Source: Flavobacteriales bacterium UBA5869
Lineage (GTDB): Bacteria; Bacteroidota; Bacteroidia; Flavobacteriales_D; Crocinitomicaceae
DNA length: 9,905 bases
Assembly (NCBI GenBank): GCA_002432565.1
Contig: DJFP01000221.1
Location: forward strand, 1 to 9,905
Reading direction: 5' to 3'
A program made the translations under genes and the position numbers. Below the pieces are notes generated by a model. That model ran no database searches and was not told the DNA's origin. It worked only from the letters and a program-made list of their open reading frames with translations. Positions 1-6,732 of this stretch are shown piece by piece. Positions within the stretch are counted from its first letter, which is position 1. Each line of letters opens with the position of its first letter.

Positions 1-620
1 TTTAAACAAGAAGCAAAAAATGCGAGAGCCACGATAAAGAATATTTTCAGGTTCAATTGTGATATCCAGTTTGCACCTTCTTTGAAGTCACTCATGAAAT
101 TGGCACTTTGGAACGGAGTGGTAAGTCCTAAAAAGTGGATACCGCAAAGCAACGGTACCAAACCGGTTAAAGCTGCAATGAATAAATTCCCGATCAGGAA
201 TCTTCGTTTGAAATACATGGAGTAAAACCAAAGAACATTGATACTCAATAAATGGATGAATACATACCAAAATGTTTCGTATTCCCAGGTTAAATAGCAG
301 GCAATCGAAAATGCGATAAAATTCAATATCCAATGAGAAACAATGGCCCATCGGGGTTTGATGTATTTACCAATTATGAGTTTGTCGGGTTTATTGATGC
401 GGTCTGCTTTCACATCAAAATAATCATTGATAATATTTCCCGCAGCAGCAATTAGAACTGTTGAAAAAACCAGCAGAAAATAATCAAGTACTTCATTCGG
501 GTGTGACCGTTTTAATAAGACATCTTCCGACAGGTAGGGAATAAAAAACACTCGTATCCCATACATAGTCAGGATTATGACTACTAAATTGACAGGTCTT
601 ATGAGACGGATGAAATGCAT
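1..620 (-). CDS. UbiA-family prenyltransferase, partial (3' end beyond left edge)
   Basis: This is an integral-membrane prenyltransferase of the UbiA superfamily, which attaches a polyprenyl chain to an acceptor using a polyprenyl diphosphate. Only the first 206 residues are visible. The signature is NDYFDVKAD at residues 65-73, an exact NDxxDxxxD diphosphate/Mg-binding motif (D66, D69, D73) followed by RINKP. Around it are hydrophobic stretches at about 10-30, 46-64, 92-110 and 113-130, as expected for a multi-helix membrane enzyme. The ATG overlaps the stop of the upstream lipoprotein gene as TAATG, so translation is probably coupled and the gene belongs to that operon. Flavobacterial relatives are often annotated as geranylgeranylglycerol-phosphate geranylgeranyltransferase. 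The acceptor cannot be read from the sequence, and menaquinone- or heme-type UbiA enzymes remain alternatives. The family call is firm; the substrate is not. Confidence 0.88.
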   Translation of the reverse strand, partial: MHFIRLIRPVNLVVIILTMYGIRVFFIPYLSEDVLLKRSHPNEVLDYFLLVFSTVLIAAAGNIINDYFDVKADRINKPDKLIIGKYIKPRWAIVSHWILNFIAFSIACYLTWEYETFWYVFIHLLSINVLWFYSMYFKRRFLIGNLFIAALTGLVPLLCGIHFLGLTTPFQSANFMSDFKEGANWISQLNLKIFFIVALAFFASCL

Positions 621-2641
621 TACTTCACGATCTTGTATTCTGTTCGACGGTTTTCCTGGTGAGCTTTTTCTTTTTCGCTTTCCTTAGTCATTTTCGCAAT
701 TGCCTCATCTGTGAAGATAGGCATGGTTTCACCATAACCTTTTGAAGACAATCGGGAAGCTTCAATTCCTTGCTGGATCAGGTAATCTTTTACTGATTTT
801 GCACGGGCATCGGAGAGTTTTAAGTTAGCTGCCGCATCACCGCGCGTATCTGTATGTCCACCGATCTCAATTTTTGTAGCCGGATTTGCCTTCAGTAAAT
901 CACGCAGTTTGTTCAATTCTACATAAGATTCAGGACGCAGCGTTGCTTTGTCCAGGTCAAAGAATACATTTTTCAGTGCTGTCGGTGTACCTGAGGCGGA
1001 TAACGGAACCATCGGAACATCCATGTGGAATGATTCCTGGTTATCTGCAAGCGTCATGTTAAAGTTTTGAGAGAAGAACGTATAGCCCGGATAACTTACA
1101 GATAATGCGTATTCTTCATTGATAGGAAGGGAAACGGTAAATGTTCCGTTTACCTGATCGGCTTCTGATTTGATAACTTCAGCTCCGGTTTTGATATTGA
1201 TCAGAGAGAATTTTCCGGGGATTGGTTTTTTGGTGATTGCATCGAAAACCAAACCATCAAAGTAAAGCGTTTTCACCGGACGGAATTTCTCCGGCATAAT
1301 GAAGTAGTAAATATCCAAATCACCGAATCCTCCTTCACGGTCGGATGCAAAGAATGCGATTTCTCCATCGGCACTTACAAGCAAAGAGTTTTCATCGGAA
1401 CTGGTATTGATCGGATATCCTAAATTTTCAGGTTTGCTCCATTCTCCTTTATCATTCAATCTGGATAAGAAAATATCCAAACCTCCCATTCCAGGATGCC
1501 CTTGCGAAGAGAAATACAAGGTTTTTCCATCGGGGTGGATCAAAACAGACTCTTCCATGTAAGGTGTATTGATCGTATTGGGCAAACGAACAGGAGTATC
1601 CCAGGTTCCATCATCCTTTAAAGTGGAAGTATAAATATCAGAATCGGGCCTGCCGTTTCGCGACATGACTTTTCGCACAAAATACAGTGTTTTTCCATCA
1701 GCGGACAAGGATGGTTGTGATTCCCAATTCCCTGTATTGATAGCTCCCGGAAGGTTTACCGGATCCACCCATTGATTTCCAAGTCTTTTTGTATAGAAAA
1801 GATCGCAGCTTCCTCTTCCTTTTCGGTTATCGCCGTAGTTTGTCCCGCTTTCATCGGAGCATGCTACAAAAATGAGGTTTCGCCCGTCAGCACTTATTGT
1901 CGGAGCCCCTTCATTATTAACAGTATTGATATTTTTCGGCATCGGAACAGCCATTTCCCAGGTATTGAATGTACTCAGATTGGAAACATAAAAATCTTCC
2001 TGCTTTTGAAAGGATCCGCTTACCCGTTTATCGTCGATCAGACGTGTAAACAATAAGGTTTTCCCATCTACGGTAATGGTTGGGAAATACTCAGGGTCTT
2101 TAGTGTTTACACCAGGACCTAAATTTACAGGCTTGAATTGCGTAGGGTTCTTCATGGCTTCCACTGCGAAGTTACAATCGTTGATGACCTGCTTTGCGCG
2201 GGCAACGTTGTCGGGATGAGCTCCTTTAGCTTGTGTAAAAGTTGTCAGGTTCTTAATGGCATTTTCATATTCTCCGACACTGTATTCCAATGTTCCCAGG
2301 TAAAAGTACGCCGCACCTCCTGAAGTAGGATTCGGATTTATAGCTAATGCTTTCCGATAATGTTCGATGGCTTTGTATGGCTGATTTAATTCTTCATACA
2401 TTTCAGCTTCCACCATATGAGCTTCCCAGAAGTTCGGATCTTTTTCCAGGGCTTTTTCCAAAAGTACAATTGCTCCTGCGAAATTCGGGCCATGAGTTTT
2501 CGGGTCTATTGATTTAGCGGGCTCATTTCTGGCTTGCTCAAATAATTCAATGGCCTTTTTGTTTTTGGTTGAGTAGGTCATTTGTGCTGTGGAACAGGAA
2601 GCCAGAGCGAGTAGGAATAAAACCAATAATCCGTTTTTCAT
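620..2641 (-). CDS. PorE-like outer-membrane lipoprotein: TPR, PD40 propeller, CRD-like and OmpA domains
   Basis: A 673-residue lipoprotein. It starts with a signal peptide and lipobox (LASC, lipidated Cys16). TPR-like helices cover about 54-138. Five PD40/WD40-like repeats cover about 172-450, each with an N-I-N-T-type turn followed by 'S-A-D-G-K-T-L-Y-F'-like strands. A carboxypeptidase-regulatory-like beta-sandwich lies at about 458-545, and an OmpA C-terminal peptidoglycan-binding domain at about 556-673. In the OmpA domain, D598 (GHTDTRGD) and R613 (LSDARA) have the spacing of the diaminopimelate-binding Asp/Arg pair, and NRRTE follows at 664-668. This domain order is that of PorE of the type IX secretion system, which links the outer membrane to peptidoglycan. 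Bacteroidota carry several paralogues with this order, so the exact role is inferred. The start at 2641 is chosen because it directly precedes the lipoprotein signal and leaves a 2-base gap to queE; an in-frame ATG at 2689 would bury the signal peptide. Confidence 0.9.
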   Translation of the reverse strand: MKNGLLVLFLLALASCSTAQMTYSTKNKKAIELFEQARNEPAKSIDPKTHGPNFAGAIVLLEKALEKDPNFWEAHMVEAEMYEELNQPYKAIEHYRKALAINPNPTSGGAAYFYLGTLEYSVGEYENAIKNLTTFTQAKGAHPDNVARAKQVINDCNFAVEAMKNPTQFKPVNLGPGVNTKDPEYFPTITVDGKTLLFTRLIDDKRVSGSFQKQEDFYVSNLSTFNTWEMAVPMPKNINTVNNEGAPTISADGRNLIFVACSDESGTNYGDNRKGRGSCDLFYTKRLGNQWVDPVNLPGAINTGNWESQPSLSADGKTLYFVRKVMSRNGRPDSDIYTSTLKDDGTWDTPVRLPNTINTPYMEESVLIHPDGKTLYFSSQGHPGMGGLDIFLSRLNDKGEWSKPENLGYPINTSSDENSLLVSADGEIAFFASDREGGFGDLDIYYFIMPEKFRPVKTLYFDGLVFDAITKKPIPGKFSLINIKTGAEVIKSEADQVNGTFTVSLPINEEYALSVSYPGYTFFSQNFNMTLADNQESFHMDVPMVPLSASGTPTALKNVFFDLDKATLRPESYVELNKLRDLLKANPATKIEIGGHTDTRGDAAANLKLSDARAKSVKDYLIQQGIEASRLSSKGYGETMPIFTDEAIAKMTKESEKEKAHQENRRTEYKIVK

Positions 2642-2643
2642 GT

Positions 2644-3258
2644 TTAAGGTATTTCTAAATATTTGTGAGTTTGCAATGAGATCTTCCATTTCGGATGATT
2701 TTTCACATACTCAATAATTGTTGGCAATAATTGTTCCTTTTTTGACCATTCCGGTTGTAAGTAGAGCACGCAGTTTTCATTCACTTTTTGAGAATGGTCT
2801 TCTGCCCATGCCAAATCTGATTTATGAAAGATAACAATTTTTAGTTCGGAAGCTTTCATATATGCTTCTTCTACCGGTGCTTTAAATTTTTTCGGAGAGA
2901 AGGTATACCAATCTACATCTCCAGCCAAATCGCTGGTTCCTGATGTTTCGATGGCTACGTATTTACCAATAGTGTGGAGCGCATCTACTAAAATTGTTAA
3001 ATCATACATGGCAGGCTCTCCACCGGTTATAACGACCAATTCTCCGGGATATTGGGAAACAATGTTTATTAGTTCTTCTACGCTCATCTTGGGATGAATG
3101 TCCGCGTCCCAGGATTCTTTCACGTCACACCACACACAGCCGACATCACATCCTCCCAATCGAATAAAATATGCAGATGTGCCCGTGTATTTTCCTTCAC
3201 CCTGTAAAGTGTAGAAATGTTCCATAACCGGGTACAAGGTAGAACTGTATTGTGTCAT
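2644..3258 (-). CDS. queE: 7-carboxy-7-deazaguanine synthase (radical SAM)
   Basis: QueE converts 6-carboxy-5,6,7,8-tetrahydropterin to 7-carboxy-7-deazaguanine, the ring-forming step on the way to preQ0 and queuosine in tRNA. The 204-residue cytosolic protein has the substrate-side motif LQGEG (18-22) and the iron-sulfur cluster motif CxxxCxxC at C37, C41 and C44 (GGCDVGCVWCD). It also has the SAM-binding TGGEP at 78-82, an SPKK segment after the strand reading DWYTF, and the C-terminal QTHKYLEIP typical of QueE. The length fits the short QueE form. It is the first gene of a tight cluster with the PorE-like lipoprotein and ubiA-like genes. No other queuosine gene (queC, queD, queF) is in the window, so the neighbours do not share its pathway. 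ATG at 3258 is preferred over an internal Met12, because homologues have residues before the PVMEHF segment. Confidence 0.95.
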   Translation of the reverse strand: MTQYSSTLYPVMEHFYTLQGEGKYTGTSAYFIRLGGCDVGCVWCDVKESWDADIHPKMSVEELINIVSQYPGELVVITGGEPAMYDLTILVDALHTIGKYVAIETSGTSDLAGDVDWYTFSPKKFKAPVEEAYMKASELKIVIFHKSDLAWAEDHSQKVNENCVLYLQPEWSKKEQLLPTIIEYVKNHPKWKISLQTHKYLEIP

Positions 3259-3262
3259 ACTT

Positions 3263-3270
3263 CAAAGTTA
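3263..3270 (-). promoter_or_regulatory. candidate -7 box (TAACTTTG) just before queE
   Basis: On the minus strand TAACTTTG fits the Bacteroidota -7 consensus TAnnTTTG and lies only 4 bases before the queE ATG. No convincing TTG -33 element is seen 19-21 bases upstream; the expected place holds AT-rich repeat sequence. If used, transcription would begin at or next to the ATG, giving a leaderless or nearly leaderless mRNA. It may be a chance match in an AT-rich spacer. Confidence 0.3.
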
Positions 3271-3282
3271 ATTACTAATTGT

Positions 3283-3388
3283 GAATTACGAATTACGAAT
3301 CTTGATCTGTTGTTGAACAATAAACGATTTGTTTTTGAAAGATTTTAAAAAAAAATCGAAATTCGGCATTAGGAATTCGGAATTACGA
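3283..3388. repeat. short-period 'aattacg' repeat flanking an AT-rich spacer
   Basis: The queE/Kir spacer carries the 18-base run gaattacgaattacgaat (3283-3300), two and a half units of a 7-base aattacg repeat. At its other end, degenerate units follow (attcgg, aattcgg, aattacg; 3361-3387), the last running into the Kir stop codon. Between them is an AT-rich core with a run of nine A. Such low-complexity intergenic repeats are common in Flavobacteriia; their function is unknown. Confidence 0.6.
3346..3380 (-). terminator. possible weak intrinsic terminator after the Kir channel gene
   Basis: On the minus strand, just after the Kir stop, CGAATT and AATTTCG can pair as a weak stem of about 6 bp with a bulge and a loop of about 10 bases. 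A run of nine T follows. The T-tract is clear; the stem is weak and AT-rich, so this is tentative. Confidence 0.3.
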
Positions 3389-4324
3389 TAGGACTTCCAG
3401 GTCACTGATTTCATTGATGTTTAGAATGATTGTTCCGGTATCGTCTGCGCTGAAGTTCTTTTTGAATTTTACACCTGTAGCCCATTGGTGCTCGGCGTAG
3501 GAATATTTGCGAATCACTGTTTGCGAATAGGTTTCATCAAAAGCTTCAATAATGATGAGGAGTTCGGCTAATTTTCCCTTGATTTCGGTTAACGTAAGGT
3601 TATATAGAGGAGAATCCTCATTAATTACGTGTACAAGTGTCCAGGTAAGTGGAAAGTAGCGCACGAAATCGACTTCTAAGGGAATGGTGTAATATTGCCT
3701 TTTTAGGATTGCCGATTCCGAATCTTCATCTACCAATGACAGGTTGACGTGAACTTTTGTGTTTAGAAGTACGCTGTTTCGCTGATTGACAATTTTGAAC
3801 ATTAGGGCCATTTGATCTTTGTGCGGGGTAATAATCACATTGTGCGAAAAAGCAATTTTAGTGGATGGTCTCGAAAAACGGCCATAGATCAAACCGGTTG
3901 CGATGGCAAAAGCAATTAATCCGACAAAGGCTTCCATAGCTGCAACAAAGGAAGTCAGATTGCCAACAGGGGCAATGGCCCCGTATCCAACGGTTGTGAA
4001 TGTTTGAGCACTGAAATAGTATGCGGCAACAAATTCATTCTGGTTCGGATTGATGCCGTGTAAATGTTCCGTTCCGATCAGGCAATAGATCCCCGCGAAG
4101 AAAAGGTTTGCAACCAGGAAACTTCCTACGAGGAAAAATCCGAATTTCCAGGCATTCAGGTCGACTAAATATTTGTAGAAATCTTTGAGCATGCGGATGG
4201 TTCCAATCCGTTTGATATTGTAGGAACCGTCTTCGTTCAGAATTCTTTTGACTGATTTTTGGTACGCTGTTCCGAGTCCGGGGTCTTGTGATTCGTATTG
4301 TTTGAATTTGCGTTGTTTGTCCAT
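3383..4324 (-). CDS. KirBac-type inward-rectifier potassium channel
   Basis: A 313-residue inner-membrane channel subunit, expected to form tetramers conducting potassium. The amphipathic slide-helix segment (about 43-55) precedes membrane helix M1 at about 59-82. The pore helix leads into the selectivity filter TVGYG (T111-G115), and M2 runs from about 124 to 148. The intracellular beta-rich Kir domain fills about 152-305. Matches to the KirBac family include EAFVGLIAFAIATGLIYGRFSRP after the filter, the IVNQRN segment, WTLVHVINEDSPL and IEAFDETYSQTV. The length is close to KirBac1.1 and KirBac3.1. The filter is followed by Ala (GYGAIAP), where KirBac1.1 has Asp (GYGDMHP). A 144-base spacer containing the sucD terminator lies upstream, so the gene is probably transcribed on its own; I found no clear promoter. 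Confidence in the family is high; gating ligand and physiological role are not visible. Confidence 0.93.
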   Translation of the reverse strand: MDKQRKFKQYESQDPGLGTAYQKSVKRILNEDGSYNIKRIGTIRMLKDFYKYLVDLNAWKFGFFLVGSFLVANLFFAGIYCLIGTEHLHGINPNQNEFVAAYYFSAQTFTTVGYGAIAPVGNLTSFVAAMEAFVGLIAFAIATGLIYGRFSRPSTKIAFSHNVIITPHKDQMALMFKIVNQRNSVLLNTKVHVNLSLVDEDSESAILKRQYYTIPLEVDFVRYFPLTWTLVHVINEDSPLYNLTLTEIKGKLAELLIIIEAFDETYSQTVIRKYSYAEHQWATGVKFKKNFSADDTGTIILNINEISDLEVLS

Positions 4325-4411
4325 AATGGCTTGTTTGTTCGAATGATAACCTGAAGGTAATCAATCGGATGGTTTCTTTGACACAATTGCGAAATTACGT
4401 CAGACTTTTGT

Positions 4412-4444
4412 AAAATAAAAAATCCCCCCGGCTAAGCCGAGAGG
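4412..4444 (-). terminator. strong intrinsic terminator of sucD
   Basis: Read on the minus strand, CCTCTCGGC, a three-base TTA loop and GCCGGGGGG form a 9-bp stem with two T:G wobbles, immediately followed by ATTTTTTATTTT. It begins 24 bases past the sucD stop, in the right orientation, and separates sucD from the downstream Kir gene. It is the clearest terminator in the window. Confidence 0.9.
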
Positions 4445-4468
4445 ACCCTGTAGTATTAATTAGAGCGA

Positions 4469-5347
4469 TTACGCTGTAACTCCTAAAATTTCTGCCATTT
4501 TCGAACCAATGTGAGCAGGAGAATCAACTACGTGGATTCCACACTCACGCATGATACGTTTTTTAGCTTCTGCAGTATCGTCATCACCACCAACGATTGC
4601 ACCTGCGTGACCCATTGTACGTCCTTTCGGTGCTGTTTCACCAGCGATAAATCCAACTACCGGTTTTGTACCGTTTTCTTTGATCCAGCGGGCAGCGATT
4701 GCTTCCAGGCTACCACCGATTTCACCGATCATAACGATACCTTCGGTTTCCGGGTCATTCATTAATAATTCTACGGCTTCTTTTGTTGTTGTCCCGATAA
4801 TCGGGTCTCCACCGATACCGATTGCAGTTGTAATTCCCAAACCTGCTTTTGCAACCTGGTCAGCTGCTTCGTATGTCAAAGTTCCTGATTTGGAAACAAT
4901 ACCGATTTTTCCTTTTTTGAAAACGAATCCTGGCATGATACCCACTTTCGCCTCATCAGCAGTAATAACCCCCGGACAGTTTGGACCGATCAAACGAGCT
5001 CCCGTTCCTTTCAGGTATTCTTTTGCTTTCACCATGTCATTTACAGGAATACCTTCCGTAATACAAACGATTACTTTGATACCTCCATTTGCTGCTTCCA
5101 TAATAGCATCAGCTGCAAATGCAGGCGGAACGAAAATAATAGAAACATCAGCACCAGTTTTAGCTACTGCGTCAGCAACTGTATTGAAAACAGGACGGTC
5201 CAGGTGAGTGGAGCCACCTTTCCCAGGAGTCACACCACCTACAACGTTTGTTCCATAATCAATCATTTGACCTGCATGGAAAGTACCTTCACTTCCTGTG
5301 AATCCTTGTACAATTACTTTAGAGTTTTTATTAACTAGAACACTCAT
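4469..5347 (-). CDS. sucD: succinyl-CoA synthetase (ADP/GDP-forming), alpha subunit
   Basis: The alpha subunit of the TCA-cycle enzyme that interconverts succinyl-CoA and succinate with substrate-level phosphorylation; it works as a complex with SucC in the cytosol. The 292-residue protein has the N-terminal CoA-binding Rossmann domain ([14 protein letters not shown], 11-24), the GPNCPGV turn at 121-127 and SKSGTLTYE at 152-160. The active-site phosphohistidine H247 lies in GHAGAI, matching the position of His246/247 in E. coli SucD. Length is normal for the family. The start at 5347 gives the usual [15 protein letters not shown] beginning. An in-frame ATG 39 bases upstream (5386) lies inside the predicted -7 promoter box and is rejected. 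sucC is not adjacent on either side. Promoter and terminator bracket the gene, indicating a one-gene transcript. Confidence 0.97.
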   Translation of the reverse strand: MSVLVNKNSKVIVQGFTGSEGTFHAGQMIDYGTNVVGGVTPGKGGSTHLDRPVFNTVADAVAKTGADVSIIFVPPAFAADAIMEAANGGIKVIVCITEGIPVNDMVKAKEYLKGTGARLIGPNCPGVITADEAKVGIMPGFVFKKGKIGIVSKSGTLTYEAADQVAKAGLGITTAIGIGGDPIIGTTTKEAVELLMNDPETEGIVMIGEIGGSLEAIAARWIKENGTKPVVGFIAGETAPKGRTMGHAGAIVGGDDDTAEAKKRIMRECGIHVVDSPAHIGSKMAEILGVTA

Positions 5348-5383
5348 GTTTGAGAAATTAGATTTCGTTTTTAAAATGCGATT

Positions 5384-5414
5384 CAAAAATAGCGGTTTCT
5401 TTTCGTTTTAACAA
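5384..5414 (-). promoter_or_regulatory. sucD promoter, Bacteroidota type (TTG-N20-TATTTTTG)
   Basis: On the minus strand a TTG (-33 element, plus-strand 5412-5414) is separated by 20 bases from TATTTTTG (5384-5391), a full match to the Bacteroidota primary-sigma -7 consensus TAnnTTTG. The expected transcription start near 5378 leaves a leader of roughly 30 bases before the sucD ATG at 5347. No G-rich Shine-Dalgarno sequence stands out in the leader, as is common in this phylum. Confidence 0.75.
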
Positions 5415-5470
5415 TGTTTTGAGTGATTTTATGTTTCGAAATCCAGCTTTTTCCACTTGGAGCTTAAATG

Positions 5471-5633
5471 TCTGCGCCTTTGGCACAGCCTTGTTTTTAT
5501 TTACCGCAAAGAGAAGGGGAACGCAAAGAATCATAATGATTGAGTCTGCGCCTTCGGCACAGTTCTTTTTGGGACAAGCAAATTCCGCAGGTCACGCTGA
5601 TTTGCTTTACAAGTGACTGCGCCCTTGGTACTA
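5471..5633. repeat. three spaced copies of an 18-base 'tctgcgccttyggcacag' motif
   Basis: Copies lie at 5471-5488 (tctgcgcctttggcacag), 5545-5562 (tctgcgccttcggcacag, one base different) and a degenerate third at 5616-5633 (actgcgcccttggtacta). Copy-to-copy spacing is 74 and 71 bases. The motif is itself a near-palindrome: TGCGCC and GGCACA can pair around a TTC or TTT loop with one mismatch. The sequence between copies is not conserved, so this is neither a tandem repeat nor a CRISPR array. Confidence 0.7.
5576..5607. repeat. hairpin-forming inverted repeat
   Basis: AAGCAAAT (5576-5583) and ATTTGCTT (5600-5607) pair perfectly over 8 bp around a 16-base loop, in which CAG and CTG can add 3 bp. 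It sits between the second and third copies of the 18-base motif and is not followed by a T-run on either strand, so it does not look like a terminator. Confidence 0.5.
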
Positions 5634-5755
5634 TAATTAATCAGCAGATGATTATCACATAAGTTTTTGGCCGGACCATTTCGATTGAGGTTTTTGATGT
5701 CCAAGCACAATAAATCGGTGATTGGGCTGTTAATCAGTCATTAAAATTTAATTTT

Positions 5756-6652
5756 ATGAAAACCTGCATAGCTCTATTATCGGTATTGATCACAGGAATC
5801 GGTTTTTCCCAGCAAAAAGATTCGTTGAACACCAAAAATCCCCGTTTTATTGTAAAGATGACCCATGGAATGGCAAACAGTGTTGAATTTGATTTCACGC
5901 GATCTCAGTGGGATAAAATGACTCCGGGCTTTGATATTCCGGATTCGTTGACAACCTCATTCAATGGGGTGGATATCAACGACAATAATTATTCGACTTC
6001 TGCTAATCAGTATTATATGTTTTCATTTTCATTGATCAACGGCGCAGCGAAACAACCCGGACGTAAATTTCTGGCTACAACGACTTTCCATCTGGGGTAT
6101 GGTCCTGAACTACGCGCTGAAAAACGCTGGTATCATGAGAACCGACAAATTATAGATACGCTGACATCCAGTCAGAACGGACAGGAATATTATGTATATG
6201 GAAACAGGAACCAGACAATCGCAAAAAGGTATACGTCCAGAAGTATTGTGTTTGGAATTGGACAGCACATTGCAACGAATCCTGCCAGATTGTTCCAGTT
6301 TGAAACAGGATTTGATCTGCTATGCATGATGAGTATCCTTAGTGAAACCAGAGCTTCTTACCTGGATTCTTATCAGGTAGAAGGAATAGCCGAAAACGGT
6401 CCTGGATTTGGTTATCCGCAGCCTGTATTGAATGAAGCACGGGGGGAAACTTTCTCAAATAAACTTATTCCGGGTGTGATTATGCGGGTGCCATTGGAAA
6501 TGAGCTTCAAATTATCACGGAAAAGTCCGGTGGCAAGCCGCATGCGGATAGGAGCAGAGCTGAATCCCGGACTCGCAACTGTTTTTACGGGAGGATTGAT
6601 CACCACGAATTTCAATATGACCGGAGGAATGAATTTCCGCTTTGCTTTTTGA
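5756..6652 (+). CDS. secreted protein of unknown function, probable outer-membrane beta-barrel (paralogue 1)
   Basis: I do not recognise a named family. The 298-residue protein opens with a signal peptide (MKTCIALLSVLITGIGFSQ), so it is exported. The rest is rich in alternating aromatic and hydrophobic residues and ends NMTGGMNFRFAF; a C-terminal Phe after alternating residues is typical of the last strand of outer-membrane beta-barrels. It is clearly paralogous to the next gene. Shared blocks are W(D)(K/Q)(M/L)TPGF-PDS at about 52-64, HENR/K--IDTL-SSQ-G--YYV-GNR-Q at about 127-152 and R-FQFETG-D at about 178-187. No lipobox, cell-attachment or sorting domain is visible. It starts after the repeat-bearing spacer and may be cotranscribed with its paralogue 57 bases downstream. 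The barrel call is inference from composition and C-terminus. Confidence 0.85.
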   Translation: MKTCIALLSVLITGIGFSQQKDSLNTKNPRFIVKMTHGMANSVEFDFTRSQWDKMTPGFDIPDSLTTSFNGVDINDNNYSTSANQYYMFSFSLINGAAKQPGRKFLATTTFHLGYGPELRAEKRWYHENRQIIDTLTSSQNGQEYYVYGNRNQTIAKRYTSRSIVFGIGQHIATNPARLFQFETGFDLLCMMSILSETRASYLDSYQVEGIAENGPGFGYPQPVLNEARGETFSNKLIPGVIMRVPLEMSFKLSRKSPVASRMRIGAELNPGLATVFTGGLITTNFNMTGGMNFRFAF

Positions 6653-6658
6653 TAAACC

Positions 6659-6732
6659 GAAGAAGGGATAAAGGTTTAATTGCTAATTTTGGGGTATTAA
6701 AACCAACTGATGAAGACCTTTATCCCTTTTTT
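6659..6732 (+). repeat. 19-bp interrupted inverted repeat across the junction of the two paralogues
   Basis: The arm 6659-6677 (GAAGAAGGGATAAAGGTTT) pairs with 6714-6732 over 19 positions, with 16 Watson-Crick and 3 G-U pairs; its 12-base core (6663-6674 with 6717-6728) is perfect. The 36-base loop contains a TAATTTTG box and the start codon of the second paralogue (6710-6712), and the 3' arm covers its next codons and ends in six T. In a read-through transcript it could influence start-codon access or act as an attenuator; that role is inference. Confidence 0.65.
6684..6691 (+). promoter_or_regulatory. candidate -7 box (TAATTTTG) before the second paralogue
   Basis: TAATTTTG matches the Bacteroidota -7 consensus TAnnTTTG and lies 18 bases before the ATG at 6710, so a transcript would have a leader of roughly 12 bases. 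No TTG is found at the expected -33 distance; the nearest, at 6649-6651, is 32 bases away. It may be a chance match. Confidence 0.3.

Larger units (their letters stand above)
5415..5755. other. noncoding spacer between sucD promoter and the first paralogue
   Basis: This stretch of about 340 bases holds no gene that I can support. It contains a repeat cluster (5471-5633) with three copies of an 18-base motif, a 13-base palindrome AATCATAATGATT (5529-5541), paired cgcaaag words (5505-5511, 5522-5528) and a hairpin at 5576-5607. The part from 5634 to 5755 is AT-rich and must hold the promoter of the downstream plus-strand gene, but I see no convincing TTG/TAnnTTTG pair. The 65-codon frame at 5419-5616 runs through the repeats and looks non-coding. 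Confidence 0.6.

Noticed and set aside
88..351. An 87-codon minus-strand frame at the left edge
   Set aside because: It is another frame of the UbiA-type gene, whose own frame carries the NDxxDxxxD motif and membrane helices.
2642..2689. Longer N-terminus of the PorE-like lipoprotein starting at 2689
   Set aside because: It would overlap the end of queE and place 16 residues before a textbook lipoprotein signal peptide.
4035..4364. A 109-codon minus-strand frame over the start of the Kir channel gene
   Set aside because: It is out of frame with the channel, which has clear slide helix, M1 and filter sequence; the product is basic and without domain-like pattern.
4680..5207. A 175-codon plus-strand open frame opposite sucD
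   Set aside because: It is the antisense of a strongly conserved gene; its Ile, Pro, Ser and Ala rich composition is what the complement of sucD codons gives.
5348..5386. Longer N-terminus of sucD starting at 5386
   Set aside because: That ATG lies inside the predicted -7 promoter box, and the extra residues are absent from typical SucD proteins.
5419..5616. A 65-codon plus-strand open frame next to the sucD promoter
   Set aside because: It runs through the 18-base repeats and the hairpin, has no signal or domain-like pattern and no promoter, so it is probably a chance frame.
5471..5633. CRISPR-like spaced repeats
   Set aside because: There are only three copies, the third is degenerate, spacers are over 50 bases and no cas gene is present.
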